From Desulfobacterales bacterium (GTDB lineage: Bacteria; Desulfobacterota; Desulfobacteria; Desulfobacterales; SpSt-501): a stretch of 45,672 nucleotides of DNA. The notes below the pieces were generated by a model. It was not told the origin of the DNA and searched no databases. It worked only from the letters and a program-made list of their open reading frames with translations. This document shows, piece by piece, positions 33,830 through 43,091 of the stretch. Numbering within the stretch: the stretch's first letter is position 1; every line of letters begins with the position of its first letter. The translations under genes and the position numbers were made by a program. The stretch covers positions 1 through 45,672 of the forward strand of contig JAUQXK010000109.1 in assembly GCA_030834695.1 (NCBI GenBank). Direction: 5' to 3'.

Positions 33830-34360
33830 ATGAGCCGCGCCTTTGTAAAAGAACCTGACGGCGACCAGGTCATCGAAGAGCTTCCGGAGCGGGTGCACAG
33901 TCCGCACGTGAACTATGTGACGCCGGGCGGATTGCAGCAACTGGTCGACCACCGCAACGCACTGCGCGCCCGTCGCAACGCTCTGGCCGGCTCGACGACG
34001 GCGGAAGGCAAAAAGCAGATGCGCATCGTCGACCGTGACCTGCGCTACTACGAAGAGCGGATCCGGCGGGCGGTCCTGGTGAACCCGATCGGCCAGCCGG
34101 AGGACGAGGTTCATTTCGGCGCGCGGGTCGAAGTGGAAACCTCCGAAGGCCAGCGCATGACCTTTGCTATTGTCGGTGAGGACGAAGCGGACGCATCCCA
34201 GAGGAAGATCAGCTGGGTCTCGCCTTTGGCAATGGCCCTATCCGAGGCCCGGGTGGGGGACACGGTCGCCTGGAAACGACCGGCGGGCGAAGTCGAGCTG
34301 ACGGTTGTCGCCATCCGATACCTGAGTGGATCCGATCGTAGAGACCCTGAACATGGTTGA
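33830..34360 (+). CDS. GreA/GreB-family transcription factor
   Basis: A 176-residue protein from the ATG at 33830; the open frame runs 53 codons further up but that part has no family content. The start MSRAFVKEPDGDQVIEELPE and SPHVNYVTPGGLQQLVDHRN are the signature of the GreA/GreB-like subgroup. The coiled-coil that enters the RNA polymerase secondary channel is short, and the C-terminal FKBP-like domain has VHFGARVEVETSEGQ, KISWVSPLAMALSEARVGDT and ELTVVAIRYL. Gre factors rescue backtracked polymerase by stimulating transcript cleavage. A purine-rich site precedes the ATG. Its end overlaps the next gene by eight bases. Confidence 0.9.
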   Translation: MSRAFVKEPDGDQVIEELPERVHSPHVNYVTPGGLQQLVDHRNALRARRNALAGSTTAEGKKQMRIVDRDLRYYEERIRRAVLVNPIGQPEDEVHFGARVEVETSEGQRMTFAIVGEDEADASQRKISWVSPLAMALSEARVGDTVAWKRPAGEVELTVVAIRYLSGSDRRDPEHG

Positions 34361-35585
34361 AATCCTGAAAATCGCCCTGATCATCGCCGTCATCATCGTG
34401 ATGATTCGATGCAGGGTGCCCCTGAGCATCACCCTGATCGCCAGCGCCCTCGTCCTCGGTCTTCTGTTCCAGCTTTCCTTGACGAAACTCACCGCCGGGG
34501 TACGGGGCGCCTTCCTGAGCCTCGAAAACCTGAAACTGGTGCTTGCCCTGCAGCTGGTGCTGCTCTTCAGTGCCGTGCTCAAAGAAAACGGGGCGATGCA
34601 CCGGGCGATCTCGGCCTTGAGCCGTGTCATCCGTGACGCCCGCTTTACGGTGGCCGTCATTCCCGCCGTCATCGGCCTTCTTCCGGTGGTGGGCGGCGCC
34701 ATGCTGTCGGCCCCGCTGGTGGCCGAAGCCTCCGATGAACTGCGGCTGTCCGCTGAACGCCGCACCTTCTTGAACTTCTGGTTCCGCCACGTGTGGGAAT
34801 ATACGCTGCCGACCTTTCCGGCGGTATTTCTGACCGCCAGTATCGCCGGCGTCCCCGTGGCGGAGCTGGCGGCGGTCGGCATCCCCCTGACGTTGATGGC
34901 GATTGCAGCGGGCGCGGTCTTCGGCTTCAAGGGGGTGGCGGGGTCAACGCCGAGCGGTCTCGCCGAATCCCGGACGGAACCCTGGAAGCACGTGTGGAAA
35001 TTCATTTTGAATCTGCTGCCGTTCTTTCTGGTGATTCTGCTGACGGTCGGCCTGGAGATCCACCTGCTCTACCCCATGGCCGTGGTCACGACGGGCATGA
35101 TCCTTTTCAGCCGCATCCCGATCGACCGTCTTGTACGCCTCGCCCGGCAGCACCTCAGCGTCGAGCTCGCGTTTCTAATCTGGGGAATCATGCTCTTCAA
35201 GGAAATCCTTTTGTCGACGGAGGCGATGGGCGACATGGCCCGGGAATTGGCCGGCATGGGGATACCGACGGTGGTGCTGGTGGTGGTCCTGCCTGCCCTC
35301 ATCGCGTTCATCACCGGCTACACCACGGCGTTTGTAGGGCTGAGCTTCCCGGTCCTGGTCCCTTTCATGCCGACCGACGGCCTGAACGTCTATTACGTGA
35401 TGCTGGCGTTGGCCAGCGGCATCTGTGCGCACCTCCTGTCTCCGATGCACGCCTGCCTATCCATGACCATGCAGTATTATCAGGCTGAAATGGGCCGAAC
35501 TTACCGTCTGTTGCTTATTCCGACGCTCCTTCTTTTCCTGACCGGGTCATCGGTTTTCGCCGTCGGGCGGTGGCTGGCAAAATGA
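34353..35585 (+). CDS. DUF401-family polytopic membrane protein, putative permease
   Basis: A protein of 410 residues from the ATG at 34353, which lies inside the end of the gre-like gene; a GTG at 34326 is possible. Around ten hydrophobic helices are visible, starting ILKIALIIAVIIVMIRC. Recognisable DUF401 stretches are VIGLLPVVGGAMLSAPLVAE, FLNFWFRHVWEYTLPTFPAV, FITGYTTAFVGLSFPVL and GICAHLLSPMHACLSMTMQY. These resemble anion/lactate permease-type architecture with paired re-entrant loops. The substrate is unknown. Overlap with the Gre-type gene implies co-translation, but no functional link is obvious. Confidence 0.85.
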   Translation: MVEILKIALIIAVIIVMIRCRVPLSITLIASALVLGLLFQLSLTKLTAGVRGAFLSLENLKLVLALQLVLLFSAVLKENGAMHRAISALSRVIRDARFTVAVIPAVIGLLPVVGGAMLSAPLVAEASDELRLSAERRTFLNFWFRHVWEYTLPTFPAVFLTASIAGVPVAELAAVGIPLTLMAIAAGAVFGFKGVAGSTPSGLAESRTEPWKHVWKFILNLLPFFLVILLTVGLEIHLLYPMAVVTTGMILFSRIPIDRLVRLARQHLSVELAFLIWGIMLFKEILLSTEAMGDMARELAGMGIPTVVLVVVLPALIAFITGYTTAFVGLSFPVLVPFMPTDGLNVYYVMLALASGICAHLLSPMHACLSMTMQYYQAEMGRTYRLLLIPTLLLFLTGSSVFAVGRWLAK

Positions 35586-35650
35586 TGCCCCGCCGCGTGG
35601 CGCAGTCTTGATACGGTTCGTTTCCGGGTGCGCGGCGCCGTGTGGTCAGG

Positions 35651-36988
35651 TCAGTCGTCTTCGAGCGCCTGCAACGCGGTTGCCAGTTCTCTTACCCCCG
35701 CATTTTTCAACTCCAAAACCGCTTGCAGGACGGCCTCCGCCTGGGTGCGGTCCGCGCGCATACCGGCCAGTCTGTGAAATTTGGCCGTCAGGTCTTCGGC
35801 CGAAAATGCGTTTCCAGGGTCTCCCCGCGGATGAAGCACTTCCCTGGAGAAAGTTCGCTTGCGCGTGCGGACCACCAGGCGCGCCCCGGCGCGGGCCGGG
35901 AACTCTGCTTCCATCGCCGGTTCGGGATGCAGGCCGACCTTTCGCGCGAAGGCCTCAAGCTCCGGCCGGCCCAAGAGATCGGCTGACAGGGGCAATAGCG
36001 CGTGAGGACCTTTCAATGCCAGCGCCGCCAGGCAGAACGGCAGTGAAAACTGGGCCTGCTCAAGTGTGGCGGGGTCCGGCAGATTGTTGAGCTCGACGGC
36101 GCGTTGGAAGGTAAAGACATCCACCCGCTCCGTCTCTCCGGCGCAAAGCCCCTGCCCGATGAGATCCTGCCAGGCATCCAGGGCGGCATGCAGCCAGCGG
36201 CAGCAGGCATATGCCTTGAAATAGGTTTTAAAAATGGCCCAATCTTCGCCGAAGCCCTGCAAGATGGCCTGCGGATCGTAATAGTCGGCATGGTCCCAGA
36301 TGTCCAATGGCCCGGCAAAGCCATCAGCGGCCAGATCAACGGCGGCCAGGCCGGTAAAGGTCCCCCAGGGGATGCCCTCCTTGGTGTGATGCCCGAATCG
36401 GCTGTAAGCCGAAGCCGATTGCAGCGGCGCATGAATCCCGCTGATCGCCATGCCATGCGCGAGCACCTCCGGACCCCGGCCCTCCAGCCAGCAGCGGATG
36501 GCGGCCGCACCGTACCCGCACCAGCGTCCGGTCGAGAACGTGTCCAGGGTGGACGGATGGCGCGCGGCGGCCGCCCGCACCGCGGTTTCGTAACCGATCA
36601 CCAGAGCCGCCAGCACCTCTCGGCCGCTTGAATGGATGGATTGGGCCACGGCGATCGCCGCGGGAACGAGGGCTGCGCCCGGATGCCCGCCGGCCGCCCG
36701 GTGCCCGTCGTCCAGATCCAAGGCGCTGGCGGCAACCGCATTGCAAAAAGCCGCACCCGGCGCAGACAGGCGATCGCGAGAAAACCAAACGGTTGCAGGA
36801 CCGCTCGGGAAAAACCGGCCTGCAAAACGGCGGGCCGAACGCGCGGATTTTTGTTCGCACCCCGCCATGGCCGCGCCCAGCAGATCCAATAGGCACCAAG
36901 CCGCCTGATCCAGGGCGGCATCCGGTATGTCCTCGAGCCGCCATGCACAGATTCGACGCGAAACCTGTTCGACCGTGGTGGGCTGCAT
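35651..36988 (-). CDS. MmgE/PrpD-family protein (2-methylcitrate dehydratase-like)
   Basis: A 445-residue protein from the ATG at 36988, preceded by AGGAGCG; an open extension upstream to 37144 lacks family content. The helical N-terminal domain has ALDQAAWCLLDLLGAAMAG, NAVAASALDLDDGHRAAGGH (the family N-x-x-x-x-H/D-x-D-D segment) and HPGAALVPAAIAVAQ. The C-terminal part has FKTYFKAYACCRWLHAALDA. Members dehydrate 2-methylcitrate, isomerise or decarboxylate related acids; the substrate here is not predictable. No methylcitrate synthase or lyase gene is nearby, which argues against a classical prp operon. Confidence 0.87.
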   Translation of the reverse strand: MQPTTVEQVSRRICAWRLEDIPDAALDQAAWCLLDLLGAAMAGCEQKSARSARRFAGRFFPSGPATVWFSRDRLSAPGAAFCNAVAASALDLDDGHRAAGGHPGAALVPAAIAVAQSIHSSGREVLAALVIGYETAVRAAAARHPSTLDTFSTGRWCGYGAAAIRCWLEGRGPEVLAHGMAISGIHAPLQSASAYSRFGHHTKEGIPWGTFTGLAAVDLAADGFAGPLDIWDHADYYDPQAILQGFGEDWAIFKTYFKAYACCRWLHAALDAWQDLIGQGLCAGETERVDVFTFQRAVELNNLPDPATLEQAQFSLPFCLAALALKGPHALLPLSADLLGRPELEAFARKVGLHPEPAMEAEFPARAGARLVVRTRKRTFSREVLHPRGDPGNAFSAEDLTAKFHRLAGMRADRTQAEAVLQAVLELKNAGVRELATALQALEDD

Positions 36989-37163
36989 CAGCGCTCCTGT
37001 AGAAAAACCCGAGTTGATTCTCCGGATCATGAACCCGCAGTGCTGGTTACTCCGGCAATTGCACGGGCACACTCTCAGCCGATGAGTGATATGACCGCAT
37101 TGAACATATTTTATCGCCGGAGCAATAGGCCGTTTCACTGGCACGGGCGTTCTTCGGGCCTGT

Positions 37164-40100
37164 TTATTCGAGGTGGTGCTCGACCAGAATCGATCCGGGC
37201 AGGTCCTTCACTGCCAGCTCCACCAGATGCCGATGGTGGGTGAAGAAGATCACCTGGGTTCTTCCGGAGAGTTCTGCAAGAACCTGCAGGGCGGCGGTCG
37301 CGCGGGCGTTGTCGAACTTGATCAGGATGTCGTCGACGATGAACGGCATGGGTTCGTTCGCATCGAGATAGTGTTCGAGGCCGGCCAGGCGCAGGGCGAG
37401 GTAGAGCTGATCGGCCGTGCCGTCGCTCATGCCCTCGACCGCTATGGCTTCTTTGCCCTGGTTGCGAACCCCCACGAGCACCGGATGGCCGTCGGGGCCA
37501 TGGTCCGCCCGCAGGCCTTCGAACGAGCCGCAGGTGATCCGATTGAAAAGCTCCGATGCCTTTCTCAGGATCGGCCCCTGGCTCTTCTCGCGGAAACGCT
37601 CCATGGCCAGCGTTAGCACGCGGCCGGCGATCCTGAGCCGTGTATAATGCTCGACGTCCCGTTCGATCCCGCCCAGGATGGACTGGATCTCCCCGGCGAT
37701 CAGCGCCGCTTCGTCTCCGCCGTTCATGCGGCCGAGTTCCGTGCGTGCGCTGCCGATGGTCTGGTCGAGTAAAGACTTTTCAGCCGTGAGCCGCCCGATC
37801 TCCTCCTTCAGCCGCTCAATGTCCCCCCTAATTCCGTCGGGGTCCACCGCCGCCACCTCGTTTATAAAGGCTTCCAGTGCAGAACCGCCACAGAGAAGGA
37901 TAAGACGTTTTTCGTCCTTCCCGAGCTGCTCTTCGAGTTGTCTTCGCTGGAACGAGCGCCTCTCTGCCTCAGGCAGATCTTCAGCACGCTTGCACCTGGC
38001 CTCGGTGCACATAACTCCCAGAAGGATTTCGATCTCAGCGCTGGCGCCGTCTGCCTTCCTGAGCCTGGCCTGCTCCTGGTCGAACTGCTTTTGCAGCGCC
38101 TGGCGCTTGGACAGCACCTCCCGGGCGGCGGTGAGCCTGCGCTGTAGTTCGGCAGTCGTCTCCTCCACCGGATGTCCGGCCAGATCCGGCGCAACCGCGC
38201 ATGTCAACGCCGCCACACTGCTGCTGAACGCCCCTGCATCGCGGTCGATCCCGGCAACCCGTTGCCGCAACACCTCGACCTCCCTCAGCTTGTCGAAAAA
38301 GCTCTTGAGCTCCTCCATCACGGCGTTGGCCTCGGCCGGCCGGGTGCCGGCTCCCAGCCCCAGCGGCCGGACGGCCTCCTCCCACTGCCTCTGCCAGCGG
38401 CACTGGTCCTCTTCGAGAATTCTGAGGCGCGTTTTTGCCGAGTCGAGCTCTCCGACCAGGCGCTCCCGTTCGCCTGCAAGCCCCTCTGCCTGCCGCCGCA
38501 GGCCGTCTTCATTCTCGATGACACGGCGTGCATGTTGGACCAAGGTGCTCAAGGCCTTTTCGTCGTCAACGGGAACGGAGAGCGCCTGCAGACAAAGCCT
38601 CAGGGCCTCGCGGCAACTGTCAATCGCCTGCCTTAACTCGGCCGCCTCCGCTTCGCGCTTCAAAACGTCGCCGGCCCTGTCGACCAGGACACTGAAATCC
38701 GATAGCCACTGCCGCATCTCGCGCGGCGTGCGCGGCGCAATTGAAAGCGACTGCCATATCCCGACCCACTCAGCCGTCATCGCTTCTTTTTCAGCTCGGA
38801 CCGCCGCAATTTCATCTCCGAGTTTCACGAGCCGGGCCTGCAACGCCGTCCGGTCGGATAGAAGACGTGCCTTGACGGCCACGCGCTCAGCTTCGCGCCG
38901 CAGCCGGTCCGCGGTCTCGTCCGCTCTGCGAAGGCTGGCCTCAAATGCGTCGGGCAGCGAACCCGCACCTGGGTAGGATGCACGGAACTCGTCGACCGCC
39001 ACCGCTTCCAGGGCCTCGCCTTGAAGCTTTCGCCGGATCAGGCGCCACCCCCGGTTGCGTGTTTCACGGGCTGTCGCGAGATCAGCCTCGGCCGGCACTT
39101 CCTGGGCGAGCCGGGACTCGTCCAGTCGCCGCTCTGTCTCGGCAAGATCGATCTCGGTTTTGCGAACCTCTTCCGTCAACGACGCAAGCAGGCGGTCCAG
39201 GCTATCCCCGCGGTCCTCAAAGACCCTCACGGTCTCAATCGACGGCGCGGCCGATCGACTGACGTCCGACAAAGATGTCGCATTCAGCCCGAGATGCGCT
39301 TTAGATTGCGTGCAGGCTTGCAGAAGACTCCGCACCAGCGGGTGCAGGGAAGCAAGCTGTTTTTCGAGCGGCAGCACCTCCCCGGCTTCCGCCAGCCGGC
39401 GCCGGAGATCGTCGACCGGCTGCGGCCGTGGAATTGCCTCCAAGCGGGCTTCCACCGATGCAATGGCCTGCTCCTGTTCGGGGATTTTCTCCCGGATGGC
39501 GTCGATGCGCGTCACGACGCGCTCATACTCAGCCCCGAGTTCTTGGATGCGGACGGCTTCCGGCTTCTTGATCCGCAGCTTATCGGCATCCTCGATCGCC
39601 ACATCCTCCCGCAAACTGCGCAGTACCTGTCGAGCCTCTGTGCGCAGTGTGTTGCGGCGGCTCTCGAGCGCGATGCGGTCCTTGGCGGCTTTACGCTGAC
39701 TGCCCAGATCCTGGTAGAGGCTTTCGATCGCATCGGCATGGCGCAGCAGCACGGAAGGATCATCCAACTCGGCGAGCGACTTTTTAATTGCTGTGAGATT
39801 CTCCCCTGCCAGGCCTTGCTCGTTTTGGGCTACGCGAAGCCGCGTCAAGGCGTCGGTACGGCGCTCGCCAAACCCCACGGGCAACAACACCGCATCGGAT
39901 AGGCTCTTCAACGCTGTCAGAGTCTCGCGACGATCGGCGATGACAGGGAGTGCTTCTGCAAAGCGCTGCAGGCGACTCAGAGTGCGCTGGACTTCGGCAA
40001 GTTTCGCCTCGACCCCGCCTTTGGCGTGAAGGGCTGTGCTCAGTGCCTGGTCGTGCCCCGCCCACTCCTGCCCTGAAAGCTGAGCCTCCTTGAGTTCGCT

Positions 40101-40682
40101 TCGGCGCTGTTTGAGTCGGCCGACGGCCTCGTTGATCTTCTGCTTCTGGCCGGCCGGCCGGAAGAGCACGTCGGCCTCGGCCTGCAGGCCTTCGAGAACC
40201 GACCCCAGATCGGCCACCCCGGAGCCGGCTGCGAAGATAAGCCGGCCCAGCTCGCCGCCGCCTCGAAGGATTTCGCGTCCGCCGGCAACGAGGTCCTCGT
40301 AGCCGATTCCGAACATCGCGGCGAAGAAGCCGGCGTCGACCCCGTTCAAAAAAGCTTCGAGCGCGGAGTCCGCGATAGCGGTCTGGTCGTCGGCAGCCCG
40401 CAGGGTTTTGGCGCGGCCTTTGCGGCGCACGATTTCCAGGACCTCTCCATTCGCGGACCGCAATCTGCCTCCGACCCGCATCTTGGAAAACGGGTGCACG
40501 AAATCGTCCGTCGAGCGCTCCGGGATGCCGTAGAGCAGCTGCCGCAATGCGCGCAAAGCCGAGCTCTTGCCGGCCTCGTTCGCACCGTAGATCATGTGCA
40601 GGCCTTCGCTTCCAGCGCTGAGATCGATAGCGGTTTCCGTGAAGGGCCCGAAAGCAATGAGATCGAGAGAGAGGATTTTCAC
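37164..40682 (-). CDS. yhaN: YhaN-family SMC-like ATPase (Rad50/SbcC type)
   Basis: A 1172-residue protein. The GTG at 40682 overlaps the stop of the upstream nuclease gene as GTGA and gives the family start VKILSLDLIAFGPFTE. Walker A GANEAGKSS is at 33-41, followed by LRALRQLLYGIPERSTDDFV, typical of YhaN/AAA_27 proteins. A long coiled-coil middle of about 800 residues follows. Near the C-terminus are the ABC-type signature EGMSDGTADQLYLALRLAG and the Walker B segment MPFIVDDILIKFD, with the His-switch stretch VIFFTHHRHLVELA. It should form a head-to-tail dimer that drives the partner nuclease on DNA ends or hairpins. Longer than the Bacillus YhaN I recall (about 960 residues). Confidence 0.9.
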   Translation of the reverse strand: MKILSLDLIAFGPFTETAIDLSAGSEGLHMIYGANEAGKSSALRALRQLLYGIPERSTDDFVHPFSKMRVGGRLRSANGEVLEIVRRKGRAKTLRAADDQTAIADSALEAFLNGVDAGFFAAMFGIGYEDLVAGGREILRGGGELGRLIFAAGSGVADLGSVLEGLQAEADVLFRPAGQKQKINEAVGRLKQRRSELKEAQLSGQEWAGHDQALSTALHAKGGVEAKLAEVQRTLSRLQRFAEALPVIADRRETLTALKSLSDAVLLPVGFGERRTDALTRLRVAQNEQGLAGENLTAIKKSLAELDDPSVLLRHADAIESLYQDLGSQRKAAKDRIALESRRNTLRTEARQVLRSLREDVAIEDADKLRIKKPEAVRIQELGAEYERVVTRIDAIREKIPEQEQAIASVEARLEAIPRPQPVDDLRRRLAEAGEVLPLEKQLASLHPLVRSLLQACTQSKAHLGLNATSLSDVSRSAAPSIETVRVFEDRGDSLDRLLASLTEEVRKTEIDLAETERRLDESRLAQEVPAEADLATARETRNRGWRLIRRKLQGEALEAVAVDEFRASYPGAGSLPDAFEASLRRADETADRLRREAERVAVKARLLSDRTALQARLVKLGDEIAAVRAEKEAMTAEWVGIWQSLSIAPRTPREMRQWLSDFSVLVDRAGDVLKREAEAAELRQAIDSCREALRLCLQALSVPVDDEKALSTLVQHARRVIENEDGLRRQAEGLAGERERLVGELDSAKTRLRILEEDQCRWQRQWEEAVRPLGLGAGTRPAEANAVMEELKSFFDKLREVEVLRQRVAGIDRDAGAFSSSVAALTCAVAPDLAGHPVEETTAELQRRLTAAREVLSKRQALQKQFDQEQARLRKADGASAEIEILLGVMCTEARCKRAEDLPEAERRSFQRRQLEEQLGKDEKRLILLCGGSALEAFINEVAAVDPDGIRGDIERLKEEIGRLTAEKSLLDQTIGSARTELGRMNGGDEAALIAGEIQSILGGIERDVEHYTRLRIAGRVLTLAMERFREKSQGPILRKASELFNRITCGSFEGLRADHGPDGHPVLVGVRNQGKEAIAVEGMSDGTADQLYLALRLAGLEHYLDANEPMPFIVDDILIKFDNARATAALQVLAELSGRTQVIFFTHHRHLVELAVKDLPGSILVEHHLE

Positions 40683-41935
40683 GGGTTCCTTCGGTCCTGC
40701 AACAGCCGTCGCAACAACAGCGGTTTCGCCTCCGCAAGCAGTTTTTTGAGCCGGCATGGGTCGTCCAACCGCCAGGTTTCGGATGCCTCCTTGAATTCGC
40801 GCGGCAGCTTCTTGCTGAGATCGACCAGTTCGGCGGAAAGACTGCTCAGAAGTTCCGGGGCTGCGGAAAGCTCGTCGATCAGGTCCAGCAGCTCGCCCAC
40901 GCCGCCCTCCGGCTTTTTGACGCCGGCGGGCGGCCGGATGTTAAAAACGACCTTTTCGATCCAGATCCGTTCACCGGCTTCATCCACGGCCGCCGCGCGA
41001 AGCTCATGCATCCAGCGTTCGGGATCGGACAAGATCTCGTCGTGGACGGTCGTTTCGCCCGCCACCGTCACACGCAGCACGGTGAGCAAGTCCGGAGCCC
41101 GTTCCAGACGCTTCAAAAGGTCTTCGCGGAAGCGGTCGAGCAGGTCGTAACCGCTCTCGGTCCCGGACGCGTCCACGGCCGCGGCCTCCCAGCGCACCAC
41201 ATCGAGGGGCTTGAAATCGAGGTTCGGCCGGCCGGCGTCATCGACCGTTACCAGAAAACAGCCCTTGGGACCGGTTTCTCGTGCATGGCGGCCCTGCGTG
41301 TTGCCGGCGAAGACCACCGGCGGATCGCCGAGCAGGACCTCGCGGCGGTGCACGTGGCCGAGGGCCCAATAGTCGTAGCCTTTCGCCTGCAGCGTCTCAA
41401 GGGTGCAGGGGGCATAGGGCTCGTGGCCCTCACGGCCGGTCGCGCACGTGTGCAGCACGCCGATGTTGAAGCAACCGGCTGCGGCCGGCGGGTAGGACTG
41501 CGCCAGGTCGGCCTTGACGGCCGGCGTGCCGAAGCTCCGGCCGTGAAGGACGACGCCGAGGCGATCCAAGCCGAACGTGTCCGGCCGGTCCGCAGGGAAG
41601 AAGTGAACATTTTCGGGCAGGCGCAGGGACCGGGTGATGGTGCTCGCGGCATCGTGGTTGCCGGCCACCACAAAGACCGGGATCCCGGCTTCACGCAGCT
41701 TGGACATCTGCGAGACCAGATACAGCCCGGTGTTGTAGTCCTTCCAATCGCCGTCGAAAAGATCACCGGCGATCACGACGAAAGCGACCGCCTCCTCGAC
41801 GGCCGTTCGGACCAGGTTTTCGAACGCGCGCCGCGTGGCTCCGCGGATTTCCGCCGCCGGCGCACCCTCGTAAGCATCGAGCTTTAAAAGCGGGCTGTCC
41901 AGGTGAATGTCGGCGGCGTGGATGAACTTGAACAA
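40679..41935 (-). CDS. yhaO: YhaO-family metallophosphoesterase, SbcD/Mre11-like DNA nuclease
   Basis: A 418-residue protein with a TTG start at 41935 supported by GGAGG nine bases upstream and by the family opening MFKFIHAADIHLDSPL. The Mre11-type metal ligands are in order: Asp9 and His11 in ADIHLD, GDLFDGDW, GNHDAAST, VLHTCATG and LGHVHRREV, then FAGNTQGRHARETGPKGCFL. The C-terminal ~200 residues are the capping and ATPase-binding part. It should be a Mn-dependent nuclease acting with the overlapping YhaN ATPase, as SbcD with SbcC. Rare TTG and GTG starts in the pair suggest low expression. Confidence 0.93.
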   Translation of the reverse strand: MFKFIHAADIHLDSPLLKLDAYEGAPAAEIRGATRRAFENLVRTAVEEAVAFVVIAGDLFDGDWKDYNTGLYLVSQMSKLREAGIPVFVVAGNHDAASTITRSLRLPENVHFFPADRPDTFGLDRLGVVLHGRSFGTPAVKADLAQSYPPAAAGCFNIGVLHTCATGREGHEPYAPCTLETLQAKGYDYWALGHVHRREVLLGDPPVVFAGNTQGRHARETGPKGCFLVTVDDAGRPNLDFKPLDVVRWEAAAVDASGTESGYDLLDRFREDLLKRLERAPDLLTVLRVTVAGETTVHDEILSDPERWMHELRAAAVDEAGERIWIEKVVFNIRPPAGVKKPEGGVGELLDLIDELSAAPELLSSLSAELVDLSKKLPREFKEASETWRLDDPCRLKKLLAEAKPLLLRRLLQDRRNP

Positions 41936-42073
41936 CGGCTTGAACCTCCGAAGACTTCATGGGATTCGGCCGTGACGTGAAACCCGCGGACGCCACGGCA
42001 TTTGGGCGATGGTTGTTTGAGCAATAGCACGATATTCCTAACGCTTCAAGATCATTATGAAATAAGAATGCTC

Positions 42074-42102
42074 TTGCCGATGGCCGGAATGCAGATTAAT
42101 AT
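42074..42102 (+). promoter_or_regulatory. Weak candidate promoter for the 258-residue orphan gene
   Basis: TTGCCG at 42074-42079, 17 bases, then TAATAT at 42097-42102 (4 of 6 each) in the 256-base gap before the gene. The gap is more AT-rich than the flanks and holds no other recognisable signal. Confidence 0.25.
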
Positions 42103-42191
42103 GACCAGAAATTGTCCTGAGTCCTTTTTAGCTTTTACCATAGGCTGTTCGCCGTTAAAAAAACCTTCACTTTCACAGGGAGGTCCTCCGC

Positions 42192-42968
42192 ATGAAAAAC
42201 ATTTCCCCGGATCAGGCACGGCGTTACGTCAGCTCGCTGAATCTGGATGATCGGCTTCGCCGCAGGCCCAGGGCGGCCGGCACGGTCGAGCTCAACTTCG
42301 ATCAGGTCAAGAACCAGGCGGCGGTGGTGGGATCGGACATCGTATCGTTTGTGAAGGGCGTGACGCCGGAGCGACGGGAAGACATCGTCAATTCTTCCCT
42401 GTTGGCCCAGCTGGCCGCGAAGAAGCAGGTCAGCGACCCAGGCCGGGTCTACGATTGGTACAACGCCTATTTCGACGTATTGACCAACATCGGTTGGTCC
42501 GTTCAGGATCGCGGCTTCGCCACATACTCCGAGACCAGCGACAATTTTCAGGCACATGAGGCCATCATGAAGGTCGCCGCCAGTCTACTCGGGCCGGCCG
42601 CTACCACGCTGGCGGTCGTCCAGGCAACCCTGGATGCCTTGAAGTCTTTGTCCGCGGACAGCTCGTGGCTGGCCATCTTCAATCGCGAAAGCCAATCCGC
42701 GCAGACCGCCCGGTTTCAAGTCACGCTCGCCGAACAGGGGGAAGACGACCAGTTCCTTGTTTCCTTGATGGCCTTCGGGATCGAGGCGAAGGCCACGCTC
42801 ACGCAGGTGCTCTTCTTCAAGTTCAAATCCAGCGAGACGTCCCTGAAGCACTACTCCGGCAAAGTGACGATCAACACCCACGTGCTTGCGAATGTTCGGG
42901 ATCTGATAAAAACCAAGATCGCCGCGCATGCGATCGACTACATCAAGGCACTGCCGGAGCTGGACTGA
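42192..42968 (+). CDS. Orphan 258-residue protein, possible Cyt/volvatoxin-like fold
   Basis: A strong GGGAGG precedes the ATG. There is no signal peptide and no long hydrophobic helix. The N-terminal half is helical with polar-aromatic stretches (VYDWYNAYFDVLTNIGWSVQ). The C-terminal half is SSWLAIFNRESQSAQT, RFQVTLAEQGEDDQF, then MAFGIEAKATLTQVLFFKFK and SLKHYSGKVTINTHVLANVR. By eye the order W-x(4)-(R/K)-E-(S/T), V-x-x-A-x-Q, G-x-E-x-K and QVLFF follows Bacillus Cyt endotoxins (as recalled), which share a fold with fungal volvatoxin A2. Similar uncharacterised proteins with an FxFxSSxTxL segment occur, as I recall, in scattered bacteria and fungi. Product type is therefore tentative; it stands alone, flanked by yhaO and a cupin gene on the other strand. 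Confidence 0.6.
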   Translation: MKNISPDQARRYVSSLNLDDRLRRRPRAAGTVELNFDQVKNQAAVVGSDIVSFVKGVTPERREDIVNSSLLAQLAAKKQVSDPGRVYDWYNAYFDVLTNIGWSVQDRGFATYSETSDNFQAHEAIMKVAASLLGPAATTLAVVQATLDALKSLSADSSWLAIFNRESQSAQTARFQVTLAEQGEDDQFLVSLMAFGIEAKATLTQVLFFKFKSSETSLKHYSGKVTINTHVLANVRDLIKTKIAAHAIDYIKALPELD

Positions 42969-43091
42969 CCGGAGAGGCTAATAATTAACCGCGCACCCAC
43001 GATGGCGCCTATAACAAACTACCCCGGCAGCGACTTGTCACGGCCAAGCATGGTTGGCGCTGCGGTGAAGGAGAGGATCTGGAAAGCGTCT

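Noticed and set aside
42002-42250. Open frame of about 82 codons on plus before the 258-residue orphan
   Set aside because: Overlaps the orphan's well-supported start in another frame and shows no domain.
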